Shown: positions 31,132 through 39,960, counted from the first letter of the stretch. The stretch is 64,000 nucleotides of DNA from CAWDVH01 sp963805705 (GCA_963805705.1 CAWDVH010000001.1:372001-436000), one strand, 5' to 3'. Numbers and translations: made by a program. Notes: generated by a model from the letters alone, not told the origin.

Positions 31132-31921
31132 GCCATATCCCGGCGTCAGCCCGCTGGGCGATGACGTGGAGGAGGGCCGCTACACCCCGGTAGGGGTCGG
31201 TGCGGCCTGCTCGTTCCTCGCACTCGAGGATCAGCGCGAGCTGGCCGTTGCCGGGCAGGGGCGCCTCATCGTGAGCCTGGTCGGTGAAGATCCGTACTCC
31301 GTACCAGGCCTGCACGGCTAGCTGGCGGGCGGCCAGGGCGGTGGTCAGGTCGCTGAGACGATCCGCGCGGGCCTGCACGCCGATCCGGTTAAGGTAGGAA
31401 TCACCGTTGAAGGCAGCCTCCGCAGCTAGCCAGTCGCCGCTCAGGCCCGGCCGCATTGCGAGTGCGTCGCCATTGCGGACCAGCAGCGAGACCAGGCCAC
31501 CGGGCACGGTGACAGCCGCGATGGCGGCCAGCAGCGGGTCCGGGTCTGGCAGGTACATGAGCACGCCGTGGCACAGCACCCCATCGAACCGCTCCGGCCC
31601 GAAGAGATCCCCCGCCCGCAGGGCGTCCCCCCGGACGAGGTGGACCCGGTCTCGCACCTCCGGCGGCTCGGCGCGCAGGGACCCTTCCAGGTCTGACAGC
31701 AGCGTCGCCGAGCTGTCCAGGCCGGTCACCAGATGGCCGCGCCGGGCCAGCACCAGCAGCTGGCTGCCCTGGCCGCAGCCGATGTCCAGGATTCGCTGGC
31801 CAGGCCGGTCAGCGAGGTGACCGGCCAGCTGCCGGGACACCACGTCCTGGCGGACAACCTGGCGGAGCGTCCCCAGGCGAGCGCGCCATTTTTCCTCCCC
31901 TGCCGCGAACCTGTCGGCCAC
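31127..31921 (-). CDS. Class I SAM-dependent methyltransferase
   Basis: 264 residues, GTG start 7 bases after GGAGG. SAM-binding motif ILDIGCGQGSQLLVLARRG (about residues 43-61), TGLDSS acidic loop, VRGDALR, and FDGVLCHGVLMYLPDP. Order of motifs is SmtA/CmoM-like. Substrate unknown. The flanking genes (APH-like kinase, aldo/keto reductases) give no pathway. Confidence 0.8.
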   Translation of the reverse strand: MADRFAAGEEKWRARLGTLRQVVRQDVVSRQLAGHLADRPGQRILDIGCGQGSQLLVLARRGHLVTGLDSSATLLSDLEGSLRAEPPEVRDRVHLVRGDALRAGDLFGPERFDGVLCHGVLMYLPDPDPLLAAIAAVTVPGGLVSLLVRNGDALAMRPGLSGDWLAAEAAFNGDSYLNRIGVQARADRLSDLTTALAARQLAVQAWYGVRIFTDQAHDEAPLPGNGQLALILECEERAGRTDPYRGVAALLHVIAQRADAGIWL

Positions 31922-32327
31922 CGCGTTCCTCCAGTCCGTGCCTGGCCGCCAACCCGGAATCAGGCGCAGCCGCTAGCTTTCCCCAAGCCAGCCAGCAACG
32001 CCAGCACTCCGCCGGTACAGAACGACCATCCTGCGCGTCCGGGCCGGTCAACGCCAAAACCCACCGGTCCCACCGGACGGCGGGTACCGGCGCGTCTCCA
32101 AGAGTGCCAATCACCCTGGCCTGACGCGATCGGCGGACAGGCATGCCACGCGCCCCGCAGCCCAAGGTCGCGCAGGTATGCGTCGCCGGCCTCTACAGCT
32201 AATTTCTGCTATTACCGCGACAAGTGCGTTCGGGGCGAAGGCAGCATCCATAGGTCGTCGGGCCGGACTAGCTGTACTGACCCAGTGGGTGCTGCCGGCG
32301 TGGCGGCTAGCTGGTCGCGGCTCAGCT
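31922..32327. other. 406-bp region without a recognisable gene
   Basis: Frames on both strands lack third-position GC bias or family motifs. It holds the promoter for the methyltransferase gene (right flank) and the 3' flank of the aldo/keto reductase. No repeats or hairpins of note were seen. Confidence 0.5.
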
Positions 32328-33305
32328 TTACCGGTGACCGAGCACGGGGTGCGGCACGTATGACTCCTCAAGGTGGCGCATCTCGTCCTCGCCGAGCTCA
32401 AGCTCCTCGGCGGCCAGCGCGTCCTGAAGGTGACCAAGCTTGGTGGCGCCGACAATCGGCGCCGTCACGCCCCGCCGGTGCAGCAGCCACGCGAGCGCCA
32501 CCTGGGCCGGCGGAACGCCGCGCTTGCCGGCCACATCCGCCACCCGGTCGACGATGTCGAAGTCGGCCTCGCTGTAGAGGGTGTCGCCGAACGCGTCACT
32601 ATTGGCGCGGGTGGTACGCCGCTCGCCGTCCCTGGTCCGGTTGCCGGTCAGCACCCCGCGCGCCAGCGGGCTCCAGGGGATCACCCCGACACCCTGATCC
32701 AGGCACTGCGGGATCATCTCCCGCTCTTCCTCGCGATAGAGCAGGTTGTAGTGATTCTGCATCGAGACGAACCTGGTCCAGCCGTGCCGATCCGCCGCAT
32801 GCTGGGCTTTGGCGAACTGCCAGGCGAACATGCTGCTGGCGCCGATGTAGCGTGCCTTGCCTGCCTGCACGACGTCGTGCAGGGCCTGCATCGTCTCCTC
32901 GATCGGCGTCCGGTAATCCCAGCGGTGGATCTGGTACAGATCCACGTAGTCCATATCCAGCCGGGTCAGCGAGGCATCGATGCCGGCCATGATGTGCTTG
33001 CGGGACAGGCCGCCGGTGTTCTCGCCGGAGCCCATCGGCATGAAGACCTTGGTGGCGACGACGACATCGTCCCTGGCGAACATCTTCGCCAGCAGGCGTC
33101 CGGTGGCCACCTCACTGGCCCCGCCCGAGTAGGCGTCTGCCGTATCGAAGAAAGTGACGCCGCCGTCGGCCGCTGCCTTGACGATCGGCTCGGCACCGTC
33201 CTCGTCGAGGACCCATGGCCGTTCGCTGCCGTTGCCGTAGCTCATCATGCCTAGGCACACGCGGGACACGCGCAGCCCGGTCGAGCCAAGGTTCACGTAC
33301 TTCAC
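32328..33305 (-). CDS. Aldo/keto reductase (325 aa)
   Basis: NADP(H)-dependent carbonyl reductase. GTG start after AGGAG. Catalytic tetrad visible: Asp and Tyr in FFDTADAYSGG, Lys in VVVATKVF, His in DLYQIHRWD. C-terminal VALAWLLHRRGVTAPIVGATKLGHL is the cofactor-binding signature. The length and GLRVSRVCLGMMSYG start fit the AKR11/AKR13-like group of sugar or aldehyde reductases. A second, different aldo/keto reductase is encoded divergently 230 bp away. Confidence 0.9.
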   Translation of the reverse strand: MKYVNLGSTGLRVSRVCLGMMSYGNGSERPWVLDEDGAEPIVKAAADGGVTFFDTADAYSGGASEVATGRLLAKMFARDDVVVATKVFMPMGSGENTGGLSRKHIMAGIDASLTRLDMDYVDLYQIHRWDYRTPIEETMQALHDVVQAGKARYIGASSMFAWQFAKAQHAADRHGWTRFVSMQNHYNLLYREEEREMIPQCLDQGVGVIPWSPLARGVLTGNRTRDGERRTTRANSDAFGDTLYSEADFDIVDRVADVAGKRGVPPAQVALAWLLHRRGVTAPIVGATKLGHLQDALAAEELELGEDEMRHLEESYVPHPVLGHR

Positions 33306-33314
33306 GTCAGTCTC

Positions 33315-33327
33315 CTAGATCATCTAG
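33315..33327. promoter_or_regulatory. Palindrome at the ribosome site of the aldo/keto reductase gene
   Basis: CTAGAT-C-ATCTAG lies ten bases upstream of the GTG start and overlaps the AGGAG region. An AT-rich perfect palindrome in GC-rich DNA is a possible operator. Confidence 0.3.
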
Positions 33328-33534
33328 ATCGCCGGCCAGCCCCACCTGGCCAACGCGCCGGGGCGACGCTGGATTCCGGCCGGATCAGCCCGATTCTGGC
33401 GCCGCGCAGGTGTCGTCCGCCGCTCCCGGCCGGGCGGTATACATGCATAGGCAGGACCGACGGGGATACGTGCCGGAGCAGAACGGCCGCTCCGGCAGTC
33501 CCGCCGGGCGGCAGAACCATAACCGGGAGATGCA

Positions 33535-34398
33535 ATGCGTACCAGGAAGATCGGGCAGACGACGGTCAGCGCTATCGGCCTCGGCGGGATGCCGATGTCG
33601 ATCGAGGGCAGGCCGGATGAGGACCGCTCGATCAGGACCATTCACGCGGCGCTCGACGCTGGCGTGACGCTCATCGACACTGCGGACGCCTACCATCTGC
33701 ACGCCGGCGAGACCGGGCACAACGAGCGGCTGATCGCCAGGGCTCTCGCTACCTATGCTGGCGACGCCGGGGACGTCCTGGTCGCCACCAAGGGCGGTCA
33801 CCTGCGTCCTGGTGACGGCTCCTGGACGGTCGACGGGTCACCGGCGCACCTGCGGCAGGCTGCGGAGGCGTCGCTTAAGGCGCTGGGCGTGGACGCCATC
33901 GGCCTGTACCAGTTCCACCGGCCCGACCCGGCCGTGCCCTACGAGGAGTCGGTCGGCGCGCTGAAAGAGCTGCTCGACGCGGGCAAGATCCGGATGGCGG
34001 GCATCTCCAACGCCAGCGTCGAGCAGATCGACATCGCCCGTCGCGTGCTCGGTGAGGGCAACCTGGCCAGCGTCCAGAACCAGTTCTCGCCCAGGTTCCG
34101 CACCAGCGAGCCCGAGCTGCGGCACTGCGCGGAGCACGGTATCGCGTTCCTGCCCTTCAGCCCGCTCGGCGGTATCCGCGCCGCGGGCCAGCTCGGCGAC
34201 AAGCACCCCGCCTTCCAGGAGGTGGCCGACGCCCGCGGCGTCTCTCCGCAGCAGGTGACATTGGCCTGGATGCTCGCCAAGGCGCCGGTCGTGATCCCCA
34301 TCCCCGGGGCGAGCCGGCCGGAATCGATCACGGACTCGGCCAAGGCGCCGGAGCTCGCGCTGTCCGACGCCGAGCTGGACCGCCTCGACCGCAGCTGA
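33535..34398 (+). CDS. Aldo/keto reductase (287 aa)
   Basis: ATG preceded by CCGGGAGA. Motifs LIDTADAYHLH (Asp, Tyr), VLVATKGG (Lys), GLYQFHRPDP (His), and VTLAWMLAKAPVVIPIPGASRPE for NADP binding. Shorter than its divergent neighbour and similar to the YajO/oxidoreductase group acting on xenobiotic carbonyls. Followed 110 bp later by a tetR gene, which may regulate one or both reductases. Confidence 0.9.
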   Translation: MRTRKIGQTTVSAIGLGGMPMSIEGRPDEDRSIRTIHAALDAGVTLIDTADAYHLHAGETGHNERLIARALATYAGDAGDVLVATKGGHLRPGDGSWTVDGSPAHLRQAAEASLKALGVDAIGLYQFHRPDPAVPYEESVGALKELLDAGKIRMAGISNASVEQIDIARRVLGEGNLASVQNQFSPRFRTSEPELRHCAEHGIAFLPFSPLGGIRAAGQLGDKHPAFQEVADARGVSPQQVTLAWMLAKAPVVIPIPGASRPESITDSAKAPELALSDAELDRLDRS

Positions 34399-34510
34399 CT
34401 CCCCCTGACCGCAACCGTGCGACGGCTCGCGACCCACAGATTTACTAGCGAAACGGGCACCCCCTGGCGACTCGGGCAGGCAAGCTGAGCCGAGGCGACA
34501 GGAGGCCGAC

Positions 34511-35260
34511 GTGATCGAAGCGCCAAGCCGACGTGATCGTGTCCGGGCGGCGACCACCAGCGAGATCAAGCAGACGGCCCGACGGCTCCTGGTCCAGCAG
34601 GGCAGCGAGGCGGTGTCACTGCGCGCTATCGCGCGCGCCATGGGGATGACCGCGCCGGCCCTCTACCGGTACTTCGACAGCCACGAGGAGCTGCTCAGGC
34701 ACGTCGTCGCCGATATCTTCACCGAGCTCGCGGACGAGCTGCACGAGAAGATCGACGCGGCCTCGGACGCGGCCGGGCGCGCAGATGCCGCGGAGGGCCT
34801 GGACCTCATGACGGTCAGGCTGATCGCGGCATGCCGGGCTTTCCGCGGCTGGGCGCTCGGGCACCGGCCGGAATTCAGCATGATCTTCGGCAGCCCGCTG
34901 CCTGGCCTGGAGCTGGCTCAAGATGATCCGGTCATGGAGTGCGGTCTCCGGTTGTGCCAGGTGTTCCTCGACCTGTTCCATGAGCTGTGGCTGCGCCGCC
35001 CGTTCGACGTCCCTGGCCCGGATGAGATCGACCCCTCGCTGCGGCGTCAGCTGGAGCGCTACCGCGAACATACGGGATCGGATCTGCCGATCGGCGCGCT
35101 GCAGACGTTCCTGCGCTGCTGGGTTGTCCTGTACGGAGCGGTATGCCTGGAAGTGTTCGGGCACCTGCGCTTCGCCCTGGAGGACCCATCGCCGATGTTC
35201 GAGCTGATGCTCTCCGACCTGACCCCGATGCTCGGCCTGGCTTACCCGCTGCCGCGCTAG
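34511..35260 (+). CDS. TetR/AcrR family regulator
   Basis: 249 residues; GTG start with a strong AGGAGG. HTH: EIKQTARRLLVQQGSEAVSLRAIARAMGMTAPALYRYFDSHEELLRHV. The C-terminal half (FRGWALGHRPEFSMIFGSPLPGLE; ECGLRLCQVFLDLFHELW) is the WHG/TetR_C_13-type ligand domain. Probably regulates the adjacent aldo/keto reductases or an unlinked exporter; no matching palindrome was found nearby. Confidence 0.85.
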   Translation: MIEAPSRRDRVRAATTSEIKQTARRLLVQQGSEAVSLRAIARAMGMTAPALYRYFDSHEELLRHVVADIFTELADELHEKIDAASDAAGRADAAEGLDLMTVRLIAACRAFRGWALGHRPEFSMIFGSPLPGLELAQDDPVMECGLRLCQVFLDLFHELWLRRPFDVPGPDEIDPSLRRQLERYREHTGSDLPIGALQTFLRCWVVLYGAVCLEVFGHLRFALEDPSPMFELMLSDLTPMLGLAYPLPR

Positions 35261-35351
35261 CGTCATAGCCACCGGATCCTGCCCGGCCCCAGACGCCGGA
35301 CAGGGCCCTGGGCAGCCGGCCAGAAGAGACACGAGAAAGAAGGAAGCGGTT

Positions 35352-35384
35352 ATGCACGAGCAAGCGCTGGGAGGGATCATCTGA
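35352..35384 (+). CDS. Ten-residue leader ORF coupled to the NYN gene
   Basis: ATG at 35352 after AGAAGGAAG encodes MHEQALGGII and stops with TGA that shares its A with the ATG of the next gene (TGATG at 35382-35386). This is the geometry of translational coupling. The coding part also contains the GGGAGG ribosome site of the downstream gene. Confidence 0.45.
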   Translation: MHEQALGGII

Positions 35385-36385
35385 TGCCGCCGACCGGCAC
35401 CGCGGATGCGTCCGTCGGTGATCTGGTAGCGGTCTTCATCGACCTGGAGAACCTGGCGCTCGGCGCCGGGGAAAACCTGCCGGGCCAGGCCGATCCCATC
35501 CCGTACAAAGCACTGGAATTGCTGTGCCGCGACTACGGCAACACATCGATCCGCCGCGCCTATGCCGACTGGTCCAGGCCGGAGTTCGCCAAGCATCAGT
35601 ACAACCTCGCCCAGAACGGGATCACGCTCATCCAGGTGACCAGGTTCGGTGCGCAGCAGAAGAACGCGGCGGACATCCTGATGGCCGTCGATGCCATGGA
35701 GGTGCTGATCACCCACCCCGATGTCGGGACGTTCATGCTGGTCGCCGGGGACGGGGACTACTCCCCCCTGGTCCAGCGGCTGCGCGAGTTCGGCAAGCGC
35801 GTCGTCGGTGTCGGCACCAAGGCGTCGGCGAGCGCCCGGCTGATCGCGGTCTGCTCGGAATACAAGTACTGGGGCACGATCGTGGCCGCCGTCAACCCGG
35901 ACGTCCGGGCTGAGGTCGGCGCCAAGTTCGACATCGCCGACGTGGAGCGGCTGGTCACCGAGGCCATGGAGGAGTCCCCCGACGCATCGGCGACCGGATC
36001 ATGGCTGAAGAGCAAGATGCTGGCCCTTGATCCGGCCTTTGATGAACAGAACTACGGCAGCAAGAGCTTCCGGGTGCTGCTGTCCCGCCTGCCCGGCCTG
36101 GTTGAGGTCAAGAAGGACCGTTCGTCCTCGGACATGCTGGTCTCGCTGGTCGCCCCCCGCCAGGCCAAGGCCGCGGCGCGGGAAGCCAAAGCCGCGCCCC
36201 GCCAGGCCAAGGCGGGCTCGCGGAAAGCCAAGGCGGGCCAGCAGGAAGCCACGGCAGGCCCGCAGGAAGCCAAGGCGCCCCGCCAGGCCAAGGCCGCACC
36301 CCGCCGGGCCAAAGCCGCGCCCCGACAGGCCAAGGCTGCGCCGCGCGAAGCCAAGGAGGTGCCGCAGCAGAGCGAGAACACCTGA
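35384..36385 (+). CDS. NYN-domain ribonuclease-like protein with LOTUS/OST-HTH and basic tail
   Basis: 333 residues. Residues 1-160: NYN (LabA/DUF88, PIN-like) domain with acidic residues in AVFIDLENLALG, KNAADILMAVDAME and VAGDGDYSPLVQRL, the expected metal-binding set. Residues about 185-255: OST-HTH/LOTUS RNA-binding domain (GSWLKSKMLALDPAFDEQNYG; FRVLLSRLPGLVEV). Residues 260-333: a histone H1-like Lys/Ala/Arg/Gln/Pro repeat (AKAAPRQAKA). Predicted to act on RNA in the cytoplasm; the tail would give nonspecific nucleic-acid affinity. Confidence 0.85.
   Translation: MPPTGTADASVGDLVAVFIDLENLALGAGENLPGQADPIPYKALELLCRDYGNTSIRRAYADWSRPEFAKHQYNLAQNGITLIQVTRFGAQQKNAADILMAVDAMEVLITHPDVGTFMLVAGDGDYSPLVQRLREFGKRVVGVGTKASASARLIAVCSEYKYWGTIVAAVNPDVRAEVGAKFDIADVERLVTEAMEESPDASATGSWLKSKMLALDPAFDEQNYGSKSFRVLLSRLPGLVEVKKDRSSSDMLVSLVAPRQAKAAAREAKAAPRQAKAGSRKAKAGQQEATAGPQEAKAPRQAKAAPRRAKAAPRQAKAAPREAKEVPQQSENT
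36160..36365 (+). repeat. Degenerate repeats coding for a histone-like tail
   Basis: Ten or more degenerate 15-18-bp units of GCCAAGGCNGCNCCCCGCCAG type in the 3' part of the NYN gene, all in frame. Confidence 0.75.
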
Positions 36386-36414
36386 CGGGCAGGCGCGTTC
36401 TTGCTCCGCGGTCG

Positions 36415-37653
36415 TCAGGCCCTGGCCGTGCGCATCCGCTGGGCCGCGAGCGCGGCGAGGCTGAGGACAATGACGCCGAGACCGTAGACCACCGCGGTGA
36501 CATGCAGGCCGACGTAGGTGCTGGCGAAGCCGGCGGCCACGGCGGGGAGACTGAACGCCAGGTAGGCGATCACGTAGGCGACGGCGAAAAGCTCTCCACG
36601 TTCCTGCGGTGCAGCCAGCCGCGCCAGCGCACCAAAGCAGGCGAGGGCTGAGGCACCGAACCCGATGCCGGCGATGACCGTGCCCGCCCCCGCCAGGGCC
36701 ACCGCGTGGGCTTGCACCCCGGCCAGCGTCAGTGCCGTCCCGGCGGTCAGCAGTACGGCGCCCACGCGCAGCAGTGTCTGCACCGGCCAGGCTCGCAGGG
36801 CGAAGGCCGTCGCCGCCCCGGTCCCGCAGAGCAGGGTGACGACGAGGCCGCCGACGAGGTGGTTGGTCAGGCCGAAGAGGCTGGCGGCGACCGAGGGACC
36901 GAGGGAGAGATAGAGTCCGCCGAGCGCCCAGCTGGCCACCAGGATCGGGACGAGCGCGTAAACGTCGGGACGGATACGGGCCGGGATGCCGAGGCGGGGC
37001 GCGAGCGAGGCCCGACCGCCGGGTCGGCGTGCCGAGGTCTCGGGCAGACGGGCGACGATCACCCCGGCCAGGCCCATCCCGAGCAGCAGCAGCACCCAGA
37101 TCAGGTGCGTCGGGGCGGGTGCGTACTGGACCAGGGCGCCGCAGCCCAGCGCGCCCAGCGCCAGGCCGCCGACGGGCGCAACGCCGTTGACCAGGCCCGC
37201 GCGGCCAGGGGCATGCGGCGGATTCAGGTCGACCAGCGTGGCGCCGAGCGTAGTGAGGGCCGCGCCGGTGGCGAAGCCCTGGGCGATCCTCGCCACCAGC
37301 AGGACCGTCACGTCACCGGCCACGATGAACAGTACGAGCGCCACCGCCTCCAGCGCGATCGCCGCGCCGAGAACCGGGCGGCGGCCGACATGATCGGACA
37401 ATGCCCCGACGACGACCAGCGAGCCGATCAGGGCCAGAACGTACACGGCGAATACCACGGTGAGCGTCGTGGCCGAGAAACCCCACTCCCGCTGGTAGAC
37501 GACGTACAGCGGCGACGGCGCACTCGATGCCGCCGCGAACAGCACGAAGATCGCGCTGATGGCGACGAAGGAGACCGGGTGCGACAGGTGACCGGTACGG
37601 ACGGCCGCCTTGCTGTCCCTGACCATGACGGCGGGGGCAGATGAATCAGGCAT
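36415..37653 (-). CDS. MFS transporter
   Basis: 412 residues from the ATG at 37653, which follows AAGGAGCACA; the longer frame to 37722 would run through the operators. Twelve membrane segments; GALSDHVGRRPVLGAAIALE is the loop 2-3 motif A and QGFATGAALTTLGATLVDLNPPH the segment-5 region. Divergent from a tetR gene whose twin operators lie between the two starts, so most likely a repressed drug/metabolite exporter. Confidence 0.85.
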   Translation of the reverse strand: MPDSSAPAVMVRDSKAAVRTGHLSHPVSFVAISAIFVLFAAASSAPSPLYVVYQREWGFSATTLTVVFAVYVLALIGSLVVVGALSDHVGRRPVLGAAIALEAVALVLFIVAGDVTVLLVARIAQGFATGAALTTLGATLVDLNPPHAPGRAGLVNGVAPVGGLALGALGCGALVQYAPAPTHLIWVLLLLGMGLAGVIVARLPETSARRPGGRASLAPRLGIPARIRPDVYALVPILVASWALGGLYLSLGPSVAASLFGLTNHLVGGLVVTLLCGTGAATAFALRAWPVQTLLRVGAVLLTAGTALTLAGVQAHAVALAGAGTVIAGIGFGASALACFGALARLAAPQERGELFAVAYVIAYLAFSLPAVAAGFASTYVGLHVTAVVYGLGVIVLSLAALAAQRMRTARA

Positions 37654-37693
37654 TGTGCTCCTTGGCGCGGCGACAGCTCGCGAGTCGTCGTGT

Positions 37694-37739
37694 ACAGACT
37701 GGTCTGTCTGTCGACTCGACACTAGACAGACCGGTCTGT
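37694..37739. promoter_or_regulatory. Twin TetR operators between MFS and tetR genes
   Basis: ACAGACTGGTCTGT (37694-37707) and ACAGACCGGTCTGT (37726-37739): two near-identical 14-bp palindromes with centres 32 bp (three helical turns) apart, exactly between the divergent starts. A textbook arrangement for autoregulated TetR control. Confidence 0.75.
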
Positions 37740-37751
37740 TAATGTCAAGTC

Positions 37752-38423
37752 ATGTCCACTAAGACCACGGACGGAGAGCCCGCGACCACGGACGTGCCGG
37801 CGACCGCGGACGTGCCGGCGACCGCGGACGTGCCAGCGGTGGCGGACCGGCCAGCGCCTGCGGACCGGCGGTCGGCACGCGAGCGACTGCTGGCCGCCGC
37901 CGATGAGCTGTTTTACGAGGAAGGCGTGCACACTGTCGGCGTCGACCGGGTGATCGAGCGCGCCGGAGTCGCCAAGGCCACCCTCTACAGCGCGTTCGGC
38001 AGCAAGGACGAGCTCATCCGCGCCTACCTCGCGGCCCGGCACGCGGCCCGGCAGGAGCGCATGACGCGGAAGCTGGCGCGCTTTGACACGCCGCGAGAGC
38101 GCCTCCTGGGAGTGTTCGACATTCTCGGCGAGACGATCGCCGAACCGGGATTCCACGGCTGCGCGTTCGTTAACGCCAGTGCCGAGGCCCGGCCCGGCAG
38201 CTCGATCGAGGCGGTCTCCGACGAGTCCCGCGCCTGGGTGCGGGCGCTGTTCGCCGAACTCGGCGCGGCCGCGGGCGCGGCGGATCCCGAGCGCCTGGCC
38301 CGGCGGCTCGCGCTGCTGTATGACGGGGCGACCGTCTCGGCACGGATGGACCGGTACCCGGGCGCGGCCGCCGAGGCACGCGCCATCGCCGCAGTCCTGA
38401 TCGACGCGGCCACGGCCCCCTGA
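37752..38423 (+). CDS. TetR/AcrR family regulator
   Basis: 223 residues. After an N-terminal repeat (ATADVP units, nt 37775-37840) comes the HTH RERLLAAADELFYEEGVHTVGVDRVIERAGVAKATLYSAFGSKDELI. The C-terminal domain (FHGCAFVNASAEARPGS) is TetR_C_16-like. Divergent from the MFS gene and adjacent to twin palindromes. No ribosome site before the ATG; leaderless start is plausible. Confidence 0.85.
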   Translation: MSTKTTDGEPATTDVPATADVPATADVPAVADRPAPADRRSARERLLAAADELFYEEGVHTVGVDRVIERAGVAKATLYSAFGSKDELIRAYLAARHAARQERMTRKLARFDTPRERLLGVFDILGETIAEPGFHGCAFVNASAEARPGSSIEAVSDESRAWVRALFAELGAAAGAADPERLARRLALLYDGATVSARMDRYPGAAAEARAIAAVLIDAATAP

Positions 38424-38493
38424 GGGCACTGCGGTGGCGCTGGCGCTGCCGCCGGCGGGGGGATCCCGTGGCGGGCCAGGCTTGGCTGGCCCG

Positions 38494-39244
38494 CTAGCCG
38501 CCCGCGGCGGCCGCACCTGGCGCGCCAGGCCCGGCGCGGGCCAGTGCCCGGCCCGGCAGTACCCGGCCCGGCAGCACCGGCATCGACAGCATCTGGCCCG
38601 GCGGGCGCGCTGGGCGGGATGGTGACGCTGATCTCGCCGCCCAGCGCGAAGCCTGCCGACAGCGCGAGGTCATCCCCGCTCCAGAAGCGGCCGGCGTCGA
38701 ACCAGTTCGGCCGGTGCTGGCCGGGCAGCAGTCCCATGGCCTGGTAGGTGGCGGCGAGTACCTCGGCGCAGTAGGCGGTTTCCAGGTCGGCGTTACTGGC
38801 CGTGCGCCGGATGGCGGGCACGCGCCCCGATAGCCACTGCGACGCCATCCGGGCCGTGGAGGGGAACGGCGTGCCGTCCATCCGCGCAATGGTTTGCAGG
38901 ACCGCGCCCTCCATCTCGGGGGTGGCCGCGTGATCCAACTGGCGAATCCACGCCCGCTGGCCGTATCTGTTCGCCCATACCAGCACGGCTTCGCGCAGGT
39001 CATGCAGCTGGACCCCGCGCTTGCGCGCACCCGACCACACATCGGGCAAAGACCGGCCGAGCTCGGCGTGCCACATCAGCGGCGGCAGATCGTCGATGAC
39101 CACGGACATGCCCACGTGATTGACCGGACTGTTGGTCGCTATCTGGATCGCCCGGTCAGCCGCCGTGTGCCCCCGAAACAGCCATACGTCCCCGGTCCGG
39201 GTCAACTCCACGGCCTGATCAAGGGTGATACTCGCGGGGCTCAT
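38494..39244 (-). CDS. YiiX-like permuted papain-fold (NlpC/P60-like) protein, 3' end uncertain
   Basis: N-terminal 215 residues look real: TGDVWLFRGHTAADRAIQIATNSPVNHVGMSVVI carries the His of permuted NlpC/P60 proteins, WHAELGR follows, and TAYCAEVLAATYQAMGL carries the Cys nucleophile after the His, the permuted order. Such enzymes act on peptide or acyl bonds. Beyond about nt 38,600 the frame becomes Pro/Gly/Arg-rich and stays open to 38024, running 400 bp antisense to tetR. A different frame stops at 38494, so a frameshift near 38,550-38,600 is suspected and the end given is provisional. Confidence 0.55.
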
Positions 39245-39261
39245 TGTCGTAGCCTAGGCAG

Positions 39262-39558
39262 GTGCGCTGGTGGAAAGTAGTGGGACTGGCAGGCTTCGCG
39301 GGTGTCGCCGCCTCCGGGGTGGTGATCGCCAGGGCAGAGCGGCAGCGTCGCGCCTACACCCCGCAGGAAGTCAGGGAACGCCTGCACGCGCGGCTCGCCG
39401 AGGCCCCGGAGGTATCCGAGGCATCTCCGCCCGCCCCCGGCCCGGATGCCGTGCCATCCGGGCCCCGCCCGCGGCTGCAGGCCCTGGCGTCCGGATACCA
39501 CCTGCGCCTGGACGCGGTCAGGCGACGAAGGGCTCGGCGCCGGAGTCCGTCGTCATAG
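39262..39558 (+). CDS. Small conserved membrane-anchored protein
   Basis: 98 residues, GTG start. WWKVVGLAGFAGVAASGVVIARAERQRRAYTPQEVRERLHARL is one N-terminal membrane helix followed by a basic amphipathic helix, a pattern common in actinomycete hypothetical proteins. Starts 17 bp from the divergent YiiX-like gene and overlaps the 3' end of the rhodanese gene by 41 bp. Confidence 0.7.
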   Translation: MRWWKVVGLAGFAGVAASGVVIARAERQRRAYTPQEVRERLHARLAEAPEVSEASPPAPGPDAVPSGPRPRLQALASGYHLRLDAVRRRRARRRSPSS

Positions 39559-39847
39559 CTCGCCCGGCAGCCGCCCAGTCCTGCATCCCGCCCGCGACGT
39601 TGACCGCCTCCCAGCCGGCTCCCGTGAGCGCCTGCGCGGCCCGGCCGGAGCGCACGCCGGACCGGCAGATCACGTAGATCGCCTCGTCGTGCGGGACCTC
39701 AGCGGTCCGGGCGCCGAGCTGCCCGAGCGGGATGTGCCGCGCTCCGGGTATGTGCCCGGCCGCCCATTCGTCGTCTTCACGCACGTCGAGCAGCCAGGCC
39801 CCATCGGGCACGCTGGCTGCCGGGACCTCAGGCCAGGTCTGCCGCAT
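39518..39847 (-). CDS. Single-domain rhodanese
   Basis: 109 residues. LLDVREDDEWAAGHIPGARHIPL at the N-terminus and the active-site loop VICRSGVRSGRAAQAL with the catalytic Cys; VNVAGGMQDWAAAG closes the fold. A cytoplasmic sulfurtransferase of the GlpE/PspE type. Partner unknown. Confidence 0.9.
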   Translation of the reverse strand: MRQTWPEVPAASVPDGAWLLDVREDDEWAAGHIPGARHIPLGQLGARTAEVPHDEAIYVICRSGVRSGRAAQALTGAGWEAVNVAGGMQDWAAAGRAMTTDSGAEPFVA

Positions 39848-39916
39848 TGCTGCTCACTGCTCCCCTCGGGACATCGCCGCGTAATTTGCGATCCTGCTGC
39901 ATGAGCATGATGAGTA

Positions 39917-39957
39917 GTTATCCTCATGCGCGATCAGCGTTAGCCGATGAGGATAAC
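39917..39957 (+). promoter_or_regulatory. Inverted repeat covering the ribosome site of the YiaAB gene
   Basis: GTTATCCTCAT (39917-39927) and ATGAGGATAAC (39947-39957) are perfect 11-bp arms around a 19-base loop. The 3' arm contains the GAGGAT ribosome site four bases before the ATG. It could be an operator or, as RNA, a hairpin hiding the ribosome site. Confidence 0.55.
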
Positions 39958-39960
39958 GCC

